NCBI RefSeq assembly: GCF_031157275.1
Contig: NZ_JAVIFW010000009.1
Span: 248,001 to 312,000, forward strand
Length of the DNA stretch: 64,000 bases
Direction of reading: 5' to 3'
Origin: Streptomyces sp. LHD-70
GTDB taxonomy: Bacteria; Actinomycetota; Actinomycetes; Streptomycetales; Streptomycetaceae
The notes under the pieces were generated by a model, which made no database searches, was not told the DNA's origin, and saw nothing but the letters and a program-made list of their open reading frames with translations. The translations under genes were made by a program, and so were the position numbers. Positions 26,307 to 36,544 of the stretch are shown in pieces (position 1 is the stretch's first letter; each line of letters starts with the position of its first letter).

Positions 26307-27048
26307 GTGGACCGTACTCGTCCCACGCTGCGTTGCCTGAGCGAGGATCTGCGCTTACCAGTGCCGCCCGTCACGGCACCGCTCGATGAGATCGACCATC
26401 CCGTACTGAACAAGGCACAGGAGCAGTTCGGACGATGCGGGGAGGCCGCACGAGCGGATCCGTGCCGTCGACGACCAGGTTCTGTTCAAGGTCAAGGTGC
26501 AGCGATGGCGGGGCGCGGTCTGGAGATCCGAGCCCTGCCCATGGCTGGTTGCGGCGGGTACGCGCGAAGACGGGTCGGCCGACGATTTCTACGCGGCCCT
26601 GGCCGCTGACGCGAAGGCGTCCCGGAGTGCCTACAACGCGCAGCACTCTCGCCCGCTGACCACCCAGACGTACGTCGGCAACCTGCTGCCGGACCGGGAC
26701 GACCACTTGCGCTACCGGCTGGAGGAAGGCGCCCGGTTCGTCCGTCGACTGGAGAGCGTCATCCCCGGGCTCACCCGCGCCTCACTCATCGACGGCGCAG
26801 AGCACACGGTCGCGTACGACACCTTCACCCTGGGCGTCCAGATCCGCGCACAGGAGGGACACGAGGCGTACGTCGCGGTACGGATCACCGGCTCCGTCCC
26901 CGGTGACCTCGTCCGCATCGTCCCCGGCTGCGAGCGCGAGGGCTGGTTCCCCGAATCACGCCTCCCCGACCGGGACCTGCTCCCCGCCGAACAGGCGTGG
27001 TCGAACCTGATGGACCCGGCCACGGCCGGGAAGCTCCTCGCAGACTGA
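26307..27048 (+). pseudogene. Partner gene of the antitoxin-like protein, frameshifted
   Basis: From GTG 26307 one frame reads VDRTRPTLRCLSEDLRLPVPP and stays codon-biased until about base 26427. The good codon bias then moves to the +1 frame (DDAGRPHERIRAVDDQVLFKVK onward) and continues to the stop at 27048. Together they would give about 245 residues. The C-terminal 180 residues alone (GTG at 26497) could still be made. The middle has YVGNLLPDRDDHLRYRLEEG. No family recognised, so a toxin role rests on position only. One sequencing error could explain the break. Confidence 0.65.
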
Positions 27049-27057
27049 ACGGGAGCC

Positions 27058-27088
27058 CCAGCGGTCTGACATCCCATCAGTCCGCTGG
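27058..27088 (+). terminator. Hairpin after the frameshifted gene
   Basis: CCAGCGG arms extend to 12 bp with one mismatch. Lies 10 bases after the stop codon. No T-run, so a Streptomyces-style terminator. Confidence 0.65.
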
Positions 27089-27137
27089 AAGAAACACAAG
27101 CTCAGGACGTGGAAGCGAGCCTGATCACTGCGATCGC

Positions 27138-27198
27138 GGCCAAACGTCGGCCAAACATGCCCTCACGAAGGCCCCTCCATGAGCATCCATGGAGGGCC
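27138..27198. other. GGCCAAAC pair and a strong hairpin in the island right arm
   Basis: GGCCAAAC occurs at 27138-27145 and 27149-27156, an 11-bp spacing like paired integrase arm sites. Just after, GGCCCCTCCATG and CATGGAGGGCC form a stem (27170-27198). Position between the att core and the genes suits the attP arm of an integrative element. Confidence 0.4.
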
Positions 27199-27222
27199 CC
27201 GGGACGTCACGGCAAGAAGAAA

Positions 27223-27252
27223 CCCCAGGTCAGAAGCTGTTTCGACCTGGGG
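27223..27252 (-). terminator. Present terminator of tRNA-Thr, brought by the island
   Basis: CCCCAGGTC and GACCTGGGG form a 9-bp stem with a 12-nt loop. On the minus strand it follows the tRNA and is trailed by TTTCTTCTT. It shares the CCAGGTC core of the displaced terminator at 25493. Confidence 0.7.
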
Positions 27253-27260
27253 CCCACCAG

Positions 27261-27334
27261 AGCCCCCTGTCGGATTCGAACCGACGACCTACGCATTACA
27301 AGTGCGTTGCTCTGGCCATCTGAGCTAAGGAGGC
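27261..27334 (-). tRNA. tRNA-Thr, anticodon TGT
   Basis: 74-nt cloverleaf read on the minus strand. Acceptor GCCTCCT pairs with AGGGGGC (one G-T). The D-arm is GCTC...GAGC, the anticodon stem ACGCA/TGCGT with loop CTTGTAA, and the T-arm GTCGG TTCGAAT CCGAC. Anticodon TGT (complement of 27298-27300) reads ACA. CCA is not encoded. It serves as the integration site of the island on its 3' side. Confidence 0.95.
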
Positions 27335-27393
27335 GCAGCCGCGGTCGGGCAGGCGGCGCGGCGGTTTCCACACTTTACACAGGGGGCGTCCTC

Positions 27394-27469
27394 GCGGGCC
27401 ACGGACAAGGCGGCCCGGACCCTCGGCCCCGGGGCCCTCACCCCCGGGGCCCCCTTGTCCGTGGCCCGC
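27394..27469. other. Nested long hairpins between tRNA-Thr and msiK
   Basis: Outer arms of 17 bp are perfect (GCGGGCCACGGACAAGG at 27394-27410 with its complement at 27453-27469). They enclose a second perfect stem (GGCCCCGGGG / CCCCGGGGCC, 27425-27451). It lies upstream of both divergent genes, so it is not an ordinary terminator for either. A leader structure or a bidirectional insulator are possibilities. The remaining 200 bases to msiK carry its promoter, which I cannot place with confidence. Confidence 0.6.
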
Positions 27470-27679
27470 GGCCTCCCGGTGCCCGCCGACCGTCCGTAGC
27501 AAGGCGTGCGAGCTGCGCGAGTTCCCGTACGACTGCTGACACCGGCGAATGCGGCGGGTACTGTCGCTGCCAGTCCGGCGCGGCCGGTCTACACCACTGC
27601 ACCGCAACGATGCGGCGCAGCCACTTCCTTTACTCGGATCGTCCGGCACGTTCCTGCCGGTGAAGGGGGCTTCACAGCC

Positions 27680-28816
<1,137 letters not shown>

Positions 28817-28836
28817 TCCCGGCCCAACATGCCCCG

Positions 28837-28864
28837 GTGGCCCCGCACTTCGGTGCGGGGCCAC
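28837..28864 (+). terminator. msiK terminator
   Basis: Perfect 12-bp GC-rich stem (GTGGCCCCGCAC) closed by the stable TTCG tetraloop. Confidence 0.9.
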
Positions 28865-29031
28865 TGTCGTACGCGCACGGAAACAACAGCCACCGAGTCG
28901 ACAAATACCCCGGCACAACGCCCTTTTCGAACTTCGTACGTCAACACCGGATTCGAAATCTTCCCTCGAACCGTCGCCCGTTCCGGTGACCAAATGTCTC
29001 CAAATCATCACTGACCGCTACGCTCACGCAC

Positions 29032-29439
29032 GTGAACCAAAGCGCCCGCCGAATCGGCCGAACCCTCGCTCTTGTCCTCCCCGTCGTCCTCGTCCTGTCC
29101 GGGACGCTCGCGGTCACCCGGGTCAACTGGTCGGGTGGCTCGCAGTCGGTGCTCACCGCGTCGTCCGAGGACGTCTCGACCCCCGCCAAGACCCGCGCCC
29201 CGCAGGAAGCCCTGCGCGACCGGCTCCTGCTCGAACTGCAGGAGAAGAACCCGGGAGTCGCCCTCACCACACTCCAACAGGAGGTCGACGCGCGCCCGTC
29301 GCTCGCCAAGCACTGCGCCTGGATCGCCCGCGCCCTCGGCCGTGCGGCGGTCCGCCAGTACGGCCCGAGCCGCGCCCAGTCCTACGCCCGCCCGGTCTGC
29401 GACACGGCCTTCGCGACGGGTGTGGCGCAGCAGGTGTAG
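29032..29439 (+). CDS. Exported or membrane-anchored hypothetical protein
   Basis: 135 residues. An N-terminal hydrophobic segment (ALVLPVVLVLSGTLAV, residues 12-27) is followed by about 105 outside residues with two cysteines (HCAW, PVCDT) that could form a disulfide. No known domain; the segment EALRDRLLLELQEKNPGVALTTL is helical. GTG start with weak ribosome site. Monocistronic between terminators. Confidence 0.65.
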   Translation: MNQSARRIGRTLALVLPVVLVLSGTLAVTRVNWSGGSQSVLTASSEDVSTPAKTRAPQEALRDRLLLELQEKNPGVALTTLQQEVDARPSLAKHCAWIARALGRAAVRQYGPSRAQSYARPVCDTAFATGVAQQV

Positions 29440-29440
29440 C

Positions 29441-29530
29441 AAAAAAGCCCCTCCGGCGTTTGAGATGGGGGTCCCCCCTGCTCGAGCGAAGCCGAGAGCT
29501 TGGGGGAGGGGGTCCGGGGCACAGCCCCGC
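29441..29530. repeat. Dispersed repeat and terminator block
   Basis: AAAAAAGCCCCTCCGGCGTTTGAG shares 17 of its bases with the blocks at 5236 and 8374. Next comes a CTCGAGCGAAGCCGAGAGC stem-like element (about 29480-29500) flanked by GGGTCCCCCC and GGGGGAGGG, often seen in Streptomyces spacers. Confidence 0.75.
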
Positions 29531-29559
29531 GTCGGTGCCCACGCCATAGGGTGCGGGAC

Positions 29560-30285
29560 ATGACCGACCCGTACCCCACGCCCGTACAAGCCGTGATCCT
29601 CGCCGGAGGCCAAGGCTCGCGGCTGCGCCCGTACACCGACGACCGGCCGAAGCCGATGGTCGAGATCCCCGGAACCGGGGTCCCGATCATCGGCCATCAG
29701 CTTTCCTGGCTCGCCGCCGAGGGCGTCACCGACGCCGTGATCTCCTGCGGCCACCTCGCCGGCGTACTCCAGGAGTGGCTGGAGAAGGCCGAACTCCCCC
29801 TGCGGGTCACGACGGTGGTCGAGGAGGAGCCCCTCGGCCGCGGCGGCGGGCTCAAGTACGCGGCCGCGCACCTGCCGCACCCGGACCGCGCCTGGTACGC
29901 GACGAACGGCGACATCTGGACCCGCTTCCCGCTGCGCGAGATGGCCGCCTTCCACACCGAGCGGGACGCCACCGCGACGCTCGCCCTGGCCCGGCCACGG
30001 CTCCCCTGGGGCGCCGTCGAGACCGACGCCTTCGGCCACATCACGGACTTCATCGAGTCCCCGCGCGTCTCGTACGAGATCAACGCGGGCGTCTACGTCT
30101 TCTCGCCCGACTTCGCCGCGCTCCTGCCCGACCGCGGCGACCACGAGCGCACCACGTTCCCGCGCCTCGCCCGCCAGCGCCGCCTGGCCGGCTATCCGCT
30201 GCCGCAGGGCGCGTACTGGCGGGCCATCGACACCGCCAAGGACCTCACCGAGGCCGCCAAGGAGCTGGCCGCACAGGGCCGTTGA
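29560..30285 (+). CDS. Sugar-nucleotide transferase (NDP-sugar pyrophosphorylase)
   Basis: 241 residues, a single nucleotidyltransferase domain. LAGGQGSRLRPYTDDRPKPM (residues 14-33) contains the signature GGxGxRLxPxTxxxPKPM. ATNGDIW supplies the metal-binding aspartate, and YEINAGVYVFSPD is the conserved sugar-binding loop. It would form an NDP-hexose from a hexose-1-phosphate and NTP. The short length lacks the left-handed helix acyl or hexapeptide domain, so substrate (mannose, glucose) is undecided. ATG chosen over an upstream in-frame start that reads through the repeat. Confidence 0.88.
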   Translation: MTDPYPTPVQAVILAGGQGSRLRPYTDDRPKPMVEIPGTGVPIIGHQLSWLAAEGVTDAVISCGHLAGVLQEWLEKAELPLRVTTVVEEEPLGRGGGLKYAAAHLPHPDRAWYATNGDIWTRFPLREMAAFHTERDATATLALARPRLPWGAVETDAFGHITDFIESPRVSYEINAGVYVFSPDFAALLPDRGDHERTTFPRLARQRRLAGYPLPQGAYWRAIDTAKDLTEAAKELAAQGR

Positions 30286-30313
30286 GGCCCCCGGGCGGCC
30301 TGCGCGCACAAAG

Positions 30314-30362
30314 TACGGGCCGGGTCCGGCGCACATCCCTGATGCGCCGGCCCCGGCCCGTA
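30314..30362. terminator. Bidirectional terminator between convergent genes
   Basis: TACGGGCCGGGTCCGGCGCA pairs with TGCGCCGGCCCCGGCCCGTA with a single mismatched pair near the middle and a 9-nt loop. Ends the nucleotidyltransferase and the DoxX genes. Confidence 0.85.
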
Positions 30363-30375
30363 CCGTCTGTGGAGG

Positions 30376-31947
30376 TCAGCCGAGCAGGCCCCCCACGAGC
30401 CCCGGCTCCTCGCTGCCCGTGCCGCCGCTGCCCGTGCCACCGCTGGACGTCGGGCCGCTGCTGGTGGACGGCGGCGCCGACTCCTGCGGCGGGGGCTGCT
30501 GCTGGCCCGTGCCCTGGGTCTGGCTCGGCCGGCTGTCGGCGGAGCCCGACTCGCTCGCCCCCGTACCGGGCGTGGACGCGGGCGCCGACGGCGTTGTCGT
30601 GTTGCCCTGCGTCGGGGCGCCGGTCGTCGCGGACGGGGTCTGGCGCTCCGTACGCCGCTCCTTCGGCTCCGACGGCAGCGGCGAGCCCGGCTGCTCGTTG
30701 CGCGGGGCCTCGCCGGGCCCGGGCGCGGTCACCCGGTCCGCGTCCCGCACCGCACCGCCGAGGAGCGAGCCGACAAGCAGGGTGAGCCCGACGACCACGG
30801 TGCCGACCAGGAAGCCGCGGCGCAGCACCCGGCGGCGCAGCTCCCACAGCTCGGCGCGCGGCCCGAGCCGCCGCCAGGCCTCGCTGGCGAGCCAGCCGTC
30901 CACGGAGTACACCGGCGCGCCCGCGATGATCAGCGGGCTCCACGCGGCGAGGTAGATGATGTCCGGCGCGTCATAGACCGGCACCGACTTCCAGCTCACC
31001 GTGACGAGCAGCGCGGCCGAGAGCAGCCCGCCGACGACGGCCGCCGCCCGCTGCCACAGGCCGAGCACGGTCAGCACGCCGACGATGACCTGGAGGAAGG
31101 CGATGACGAGACCCGCGCCGACGGGGTGCGCGAGCGCCCAGTCCCGCATCGGCTCGGCCAGCGCCCAAGGGTGCAGCGAATTCAGCCACTTGACCATGGA
31201 GCCGCGCTCGCCGCCGTCGAAGTAGACGGGGTCGCAGAGCTTGCCCATGCCCGCGTAGATGGAGATGAAGCCGAGGAAGACGCGCAGCGGAAGCAGCACC
31301 ACGCCGAGGTTCAACCGCCGCCCCGGGTAGTACGCGTGGCGCACGGAGTCGTTGCCGTGCCGACGCGGCGTCCGCTCCCCGGCCTCCTCGTACGCCGCGT
31401 CCTCGGGCGCCAACTCCTCGTACGCGTACGCCTCTTCGTCGTACACGCTGCCCGAGGACTGCACGCGGGGCAGGATCCGGGTGTCGCTGTCCTCGGGCTC
31501 GCGCGGGCCGATGACGTGCGGCGGCGGGGCGGCCTCGGTGACGCGGGGGATGACCTGCGTGGCGGCGCCGGCGGGGTCGTCGAAGGAGCCGTCGTGCTGC
31601 ACGCCAGTGGTGCGCACCGCCTGCAGGAGACCGCTGGCGCCCGGGTCGCCGGGCACGGACTTCCCGCTCCAGACGACGGGGGCGCGACGGCGCCCGGCAG
31701 CGGCGCCGACCGCCGCTGCCGCTCCGGCAGGTACGCCCGCGGCGAGCCCGGCGACCGCCAACTGCCGTGTGATACGCGGGGACTGGGTCTGCTGAGCCGT
31801 GGGGAGCTGCACGCGGAAGCTCGCGTGATTGACGATGACCTGGGCCGGGTCGCACGGCACCTTCACCATGCTCAGCGCGGGTCCGTCGTCGAATCCCGAC
31901 GGGCCTCCCCCTGCGGAGGTGCGGGGTGTACTGGTATCCACACTCAT
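30376..31947 (-). CDS. DoxX-family membrane protein with long disordered ends
   Basis: 523 residues. The DoxX core (about residues 205-345) has LRVFLGFISIYAGMGKLCDP and four to five helices with HPVGAGLVIAFLQVIVGVL. A further helix lies near residue 385 (GFLVGTVVVGLTLLVGSLL). The first 195 residues are charged and disordered, and the last 110 are Ser/Thr/Pro/Gly-rich. DoxX proteins take part in thiol and oxidative stress resistance and thiosulfate-quinone transfer in relatives. Here the protein ends the ispD-ispF-cysS-rlmB run. Confidence 0.85.
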   Translation of the reverse strand: MSVDTSTPRTSAGGGPSGFDDGPALSMVKVPCDPAQVIVNHASFRVQLPTAQQTQSPRITRQLAVAGLAAGVPAGAAAAVGAAAGRRRAPVVWSGKSVPGDPGASGLLQAVRTTGVQHDGSFDDPAGAATQVIPRVTEAAPPPHVIGPREPEDSDTRILPRVQSSGSVYDEEAYAYEELAPEDAAYEEAGERTPRRHGNDSVRHAYYPGRRLNLGVVLLPLRVFLGFISIYAGMGKLCDPVYFDGGERGSMVKWLNSLHPWALAEPMRDWALAHPVGAGLVIAFLQVIVGVLTVLGLWQRAAAVVGGLLSAALLVTVSWKSVPVYDAPDIIYLAAWSPLIIAGAPVYSVDGWLASEAWRRLGPRAELWELRRRVLRRGFLVGTVVVGLTLLVGSLLGGAVRDADRVTAPGPGEAPRNEQPGSPLPSEPKERRTERQTPSATTGAPTQGNTTTPSAPASTPGTGASESGSADSRPSQTQGTGQQQPPPQESAPPSTSSGPTSSGGTGSGGTGSEEPGLVGGLLG

Positions 31948-32040
31948 CTAACCGAGTGATGTGTGCTTAGGACACTGCCTTGACCGCCCCGATCTGTCCG
32001 GGCCGCGTCAAGGCGTGTACACCCGCCGCCCGCGCGGAGC

Positions 32041-32991
32041 TCAACTCCTGTGCCGCGCCGCCTCGTAGAGCACGACGCCCGCGGCGACACCGGCGTTCAG
32101 CGACTCGGTGCCGCCCGGCATCGGGATCCGCACCCTGAAGTCGCAGGTCTCGCCGACGAGTCGGGACAGGCCCTTGCCCTCGCTGCCGACCACGATCACC
32201 ACCGGGCCCTGGAGTGCCTCCAGTTCGCCCACCTCGTGCTCACCGTCGGCGGCGAGACCGACGACGACGAGACCCGCCTTCTGGTAGCTCTCAAGGGCCC
32301 GCGTCAGGTTGCTGGCGCGCGCCACCGGCGTACGCGCGGCGGCGCCCGCGGACGTCTTCCACGCCCCTGCCGTCATGCCGGCCGCGCGCCGCTCGGGCAC
32401 CACGACGCCGTGCCCGCCGAAGGCCGACACGGAACGGACCACGGCACCGAGGTTGCGCGGGTCGGTCACGCCGTCGAGGGCGACGATCAGCGGGTCCTCG
32501 CCCTCGTCGAACGCGGCGGCTGCGAGGTCGTCGGGGTGCGCGTACTCGTACGGCGGGACCTGGAGGACGAGGCCCTGGTGGTTGAGGCCGTTCGTCATAC
32601 GGTCGAGCTCGGCGCGCGGCGCCTCCATCAGGTTGATGCCGCCGCGCTCGGCGACGAGCTGCAGCGCCTCACGGACCCGCTCGTCGTTGTCGATGAACTG
32701 CAGGACGTAAAGGGTGGACGCGGGCACGCCCTCGCGCAGCGCCTCCACGACCGGGTTGCGGCCGACGACCAGCTCGGACGTGCCCTTGCCACCGCGGCGC
32801 GCGGTGGGGCGGCGGGCCTCGTGCTTCGCCTTGGCGTTGGCGATGCGGTTCTTCTTGTGCTTCTTGCGCATCTCAGCGGGCGGGGTCGGGCCCTTGCCCT
32901 CGAGGCCGCGACGCCGCTGGCCACCGCTGCCGACCGTCGCACCCTTCTTGTTGCTGGTGCGGCGGTTCCTGCGCTGGCTGTTCCCGGCCAT
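32041..32991 (-). CDS. rlmB: 23S rRNA 2'-O-methyltransferase RlmB (SpoU family)
   Basis: 316 residues. A basic N-terminal extension (RRNRRTSNKKG, then RKKHKKNRIANAKAKHEARR, about 65 residues) precedes the substrate-binding domain (VVGRNPVVEALR). The SPOUT knot methyltransferase follows with motif 1 DPRNLGAVVRSV, motif 2 VVIVVGSEGKGL and motif 3 IPMPGGTESLNAGVAAGVVLYE, here split by spacing. It transfers methyl from SAM to G2251 of 23S rRNA. Cotranscribed with cysS, 96 bp apart, a pairing seen in many bacteria. Confidence 0.92.
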   Translation of the reverse strand: MAGNSQRRNRRTSNKKGATVGSGGQRRRGLEGKGPTPPAEMRKKHKKNRIANAKAKHEARRPTARRGGKGTSELVVGRNPVVEALREGVPASTLYVLQFIDNDERVREALQLVAERGGINLMEAPRAELDRMTNGLNHQGLVLQVPPYEYAHPDDLAAAAFDEGEDPLIVALDGVTDPRNLGAVVRSVSAFGGHGVVVPERRAAGMTAGAWKTSAGAAARTPVARASNLTRALESYQKAGLVVVGLAADGEHEVGELEALQGPVVIVVGSEGKGLSRLVGETCDFRVRIPMPGGTESLNAGVAAGVVLYEAARHRS

Positions 32992-33086
32992 GACCTACCT
33001 GTTTCTGAAGCTCTGCGTACGTACGTATAAGTGAGTGTGCCGCCCGGCGGACCGGGCGGCCAGTTTCCGAGCGGATTCGGACGGGC

Positions 33087-34487
<1,401 letters not shown>

Positions 34488-34616
34488 GCATCAAGGGTAG
34501 TGGGCCGGAAGGAGTGCCCCGCGCCCCCTGTGGGGGCGGCGGGCCACAGAGCTGCGGTTGCGCCGTCTTGGTTCTCGATCGGCACGTGTACGGAGCTTGG
34601 TTCCCGAACCGCACAC

Positions 34617-34820
34617 TTACGCAGCCGTCCCGATCGTGCGGTCCTGGTGACGTGCTGCGACCGAACCGGATGGAGCCCGCGAGAAGAGCACGTCGTTGCC
34701 GTCCCGCTTCACCCAGACCGGGGACAACTGCGGGCTGCCGTCGGGCTGGACGGTGCCGACGGTGACGAAGACGGGGGTGTCGAGGAGGGACTTGAGGGCT
34801 TCGGAGAGCTGCGCGGACAT
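34617..34820 (-). pseudogene. Truncated F420-dependent PPOX-class oxidoreductase
   Basis: 67 codons start with LSEALKSLLDTPVFVTVGTVQPDGSP, the usual N-terminus of an F420-dependent pyridoxamine-oxidase-like enzyme of about 130-140 residues. After VWVKRDGNDVLFS the chain leaves the family (RAPSGSVAARHQDRTIG) and stops. The rest of the flavin-fold barrel, including the F420-binding loop, is missing. GGGAGG lies four bases before the ATG, so the stub may still be translated. Probably a deletion remnant between ispF and cysS. Confidence 0.75.
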
Positions 34821-34916
34821 CTGACCTCCCAGTGCGGGTCTGCGCGGGGCGGGGAGCCCGTCCCGCGCAGTCGCCGTACCGAGCGCCTCGTCAGTCACCG
34901 TGCCGAGCGCCGTGTC

Positions 34917-35471
34917 TCAGGCCCGGACGACCAGGGCCGTGGCGATCGCCGCGAGCCCCTCGCCGCGCCCGGTCAGGCCGAGGCCGTCCGTGGTCGTCCC
35001 GGACACGGAGACCGGCGCCCCGACCGCCTCGGACAGCACCTTGCGCGCCTCGTCCCGCCGCTTGCCGACCTTCGGACGTACGCCGATGACCTGCACGGAC
35101 ACATTGCCGATCTCGAACCCGGCGGCCCGCACGATGCGCGCGGCCTCGGTGAGCAGCGTGACGCCGGAGGCGCCGGCCCACTCGGGGCGGGAGGTGCCGA
35201 AGTGCGCGCCGAGGTCGCCGACGCCTGCGGCGGAGAACAGCGCGTCGCAGGCGGCGTGCGCGGCGACGTCACCGTCGGAGTGGCCCGCGAGCCCGTACCC
35301 GTCGCTGGCCGCCTCGTCCCAGAGCAGCCCGGCGCACCACAGCTCGCGCCCCTTCTCGAAGGCGTGCACGTCGGTGCCGACGCCGACCAGCGGGATGCCG
35401 GTGACTCCCGTGGTCCCTGTGGCTCCCGTGGCGCCCGTGGCTTCCCTGGCTCCCGTGTGCTCAGAAGCCAT
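34917..35471 (-). CDS. ispF: 2-C-methyl-D-erythritol 2,4-cyclodiphosphate synthase
   Basis: 184 residues. The metal ligands GTDVHAFE and the GHSDGDVAAHAACDALFSAAGVGDLGAHF region match the enzyme of the non-mevalonate isoprenoid pathway. About 25 N-terminal residues (REATGATGATGTTGVTG) precede the normal family start and come from in-frame repeats. The start overlaps ispD by 11 bases, so the two are coupled. Works after IspE in making IPP and DMAPP, here as a trimer. Confidence 0.93.
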   Translation of the reverse strand: MASEHTGAREATGATGATGTTGVTGIPLVGVGTDVHAFEKGRELWCAGLLWDEAASDGYGLAGHSDGDVAAHAACDALFSAAGVGDLGAHFGTSRPEWAGASGVTLLTEAARIVRAAGFEIGNVSVQVIGVRPKVGKRRDEARKVLSEAVGAPVSVSGTTTDGLGLTGRGEGLAAIATALVVRA

Positions 35472-36231
35472 CGTTCTTCCTCCTGCGCGCCAGGACCGCC
35501 TCGGCCAGGACCAGGTCGAGCGGCCTGGTCACCTTGAACGCCTCTTCGTGCCCGGGGACGACGACCACGGGCAGGCCGAGCTGCTCGACCATCCCGGCGT
35601 CGTCGGTGGCGCCCTCGCCGTTCAGCTCGACGCTGTCGTGGGCGCGTACGAGCACGTCCCGGTCGAAGCCCTGCGGCGTCTGGACCGCGCGGAGCCGGGC
35701 CCGTACGGGGGTGGCGACGACGGGTTCGGGGGCGCCGCGCTCGGCGGCCGGCTCGACCTCCTTGACCGTGTCGGCGAGCGGCAGCGCCGGGACGACGGCG
35801 GGGGCGCCGGCGGTGACGGTCTCCACAACGGCGTCGACGGTGTCGACCGGCACGAGCGGGCGGGCCGCGTCGTGCACGAGCACGGTGGTGATGTCCGGCG
35901 GCAGCGCGTCGATGCCGGCCCGGACGGACTCCTGCCGGGTCTCACCGCCGGGCACGACGAGGAAGTCCGTGCGGTCGGGCAGCGAGTGGTCGGCGAGCAG
36001 CGACTTGACCTCGGCGGCGCCGTCGGCGGGTGCGACCACGACGACGAGGGAGACGGCACGCGACGCGGCCATCGCCCGGACGGCGTGGATCAGCATGGGC
36101 GTGCCGCCCAGAGTGCGGAGCGCCTTGGGGGCGCCCGGCCCGAGCCGCACACCCCGGCCGGCCGCGGGGATCACCGCGGCGGTACGGGCGGGCTTCGGGG
36201 AGTTCGAGGATGACTGGGATTCGTCTGACAT
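35461..36231 (-). CDS. ispD: MEP cytidylyltransferase
   Basis: 256 residues from MSDESQSSSN; a longer start would read through the promoter region. The pyrophosphorylase motif PAAGRGVRLGPGAPKAL (about residues 20-36) and LVHDAARPLV, ATPVRARLRAVQTPQGF identify IspD. It makes CDP-methylerythritol from MEP and CTP. Lies directly after carD in one leftward operon, with ispF overlapping. Ends in an acidic-basic tail (RRRKNDGF). Confidence 0.93.
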   Translation of the reverse strand: MSDESQSSSNSPKPARTAAVIPAAGRGVRLGPGAPKALRTLGGTPMLIHAVRAMAASRAVSLVVVVAPADGAAEVKSLLADHSLPDRTDFLVVPGGETRQESVRAGIDALPPDITTVLVHDAARPLVPVDTVDAVVETVTAGAPAVVPALPLADTVKEVEPAAERGAPEPVVATPVRARLRAVQTPQGFDRDVLVRAHDSVELNGEGATDDAGMVEQLGLPVVVVPGHEEAFKVTRPLDLVLAEAVLARRRKNDGF

Positions 36232-36544
36232 CTGGTCCGCGTTCAGGGTTTGTGTCCTCGGGCGACGTGGGTATGGCCTCAGCGAACGCCCCCGGCCGAC
36301 AGGCCGAGGGCCAGGCGCGCAGCTCTTGACCGTGACCCTTTCCGTGACCATCGGTCGAGGCTGGGCGCCAGTTCACGCCAGTAGCAAGTACGGGCAGCCA
36401 GTGGCAAGTACGGGCAGACTGTCCGAAACACACTTGTCCGAACACGCTGGTCCGAACATGCCGCAGTGCCCGGCGACACAGCCTGTCTGGAGGTCAGCCA
36501 GGGCTGGTCAGCGGGCACCGCGGCATGGTGTTACCGGTACTGCG
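36232..36544. repeat. 313-bp spacer with two short tandem repeats after carD
   Basis: Read on the minus strand it holds three copies of TGTTCGGAC-like units at about 14-bp spacing (about 36422-36458). Next come two copies of CTGCCCGTACTTGC(C/T)ACTGG (about 36378-36417). No gene is supported. It also contains a weak stem (GGCCGAGGGCC area). Either a terminator-like spacer or an operator for ispD. Confidence 0.65.

Larger units (their letters stand above)
25531..27302. mobile_element. 1.77-kb island integrated at tRNA-Thr, no integrase left
   Basis: Flanked by a 43-bp perfect direct repeat: the full tRNA-Thr 3' part at 27260-27302 and a copy at 25531-25573. The insert sits downstream of the tRNA 3' end, the classic position. 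It carries a small ribbon-helix-helix-like gene, a frameshifted partner, hairpins and GGCCAAAC motifs at both ends (25728, 27138, 27149) that resemble integrase arm sites. No recombinase or transfer gene is present, so it looks like a decayed integrative element. Confidence 0.75.

Noticed and set aside
25531..27302. Integrase or excisionase in the tRNA-Thr island
   Set aside because: No frame in the 1.77 kb has the tyrosine or serine recombinase motifs or sufficient length.
27109..27663. 184-codon frame crossing tRNA-Thr
   Set aside because: It reads through the tRNA on the opposite strand and two hairpins; no codon bias or ribosome site.
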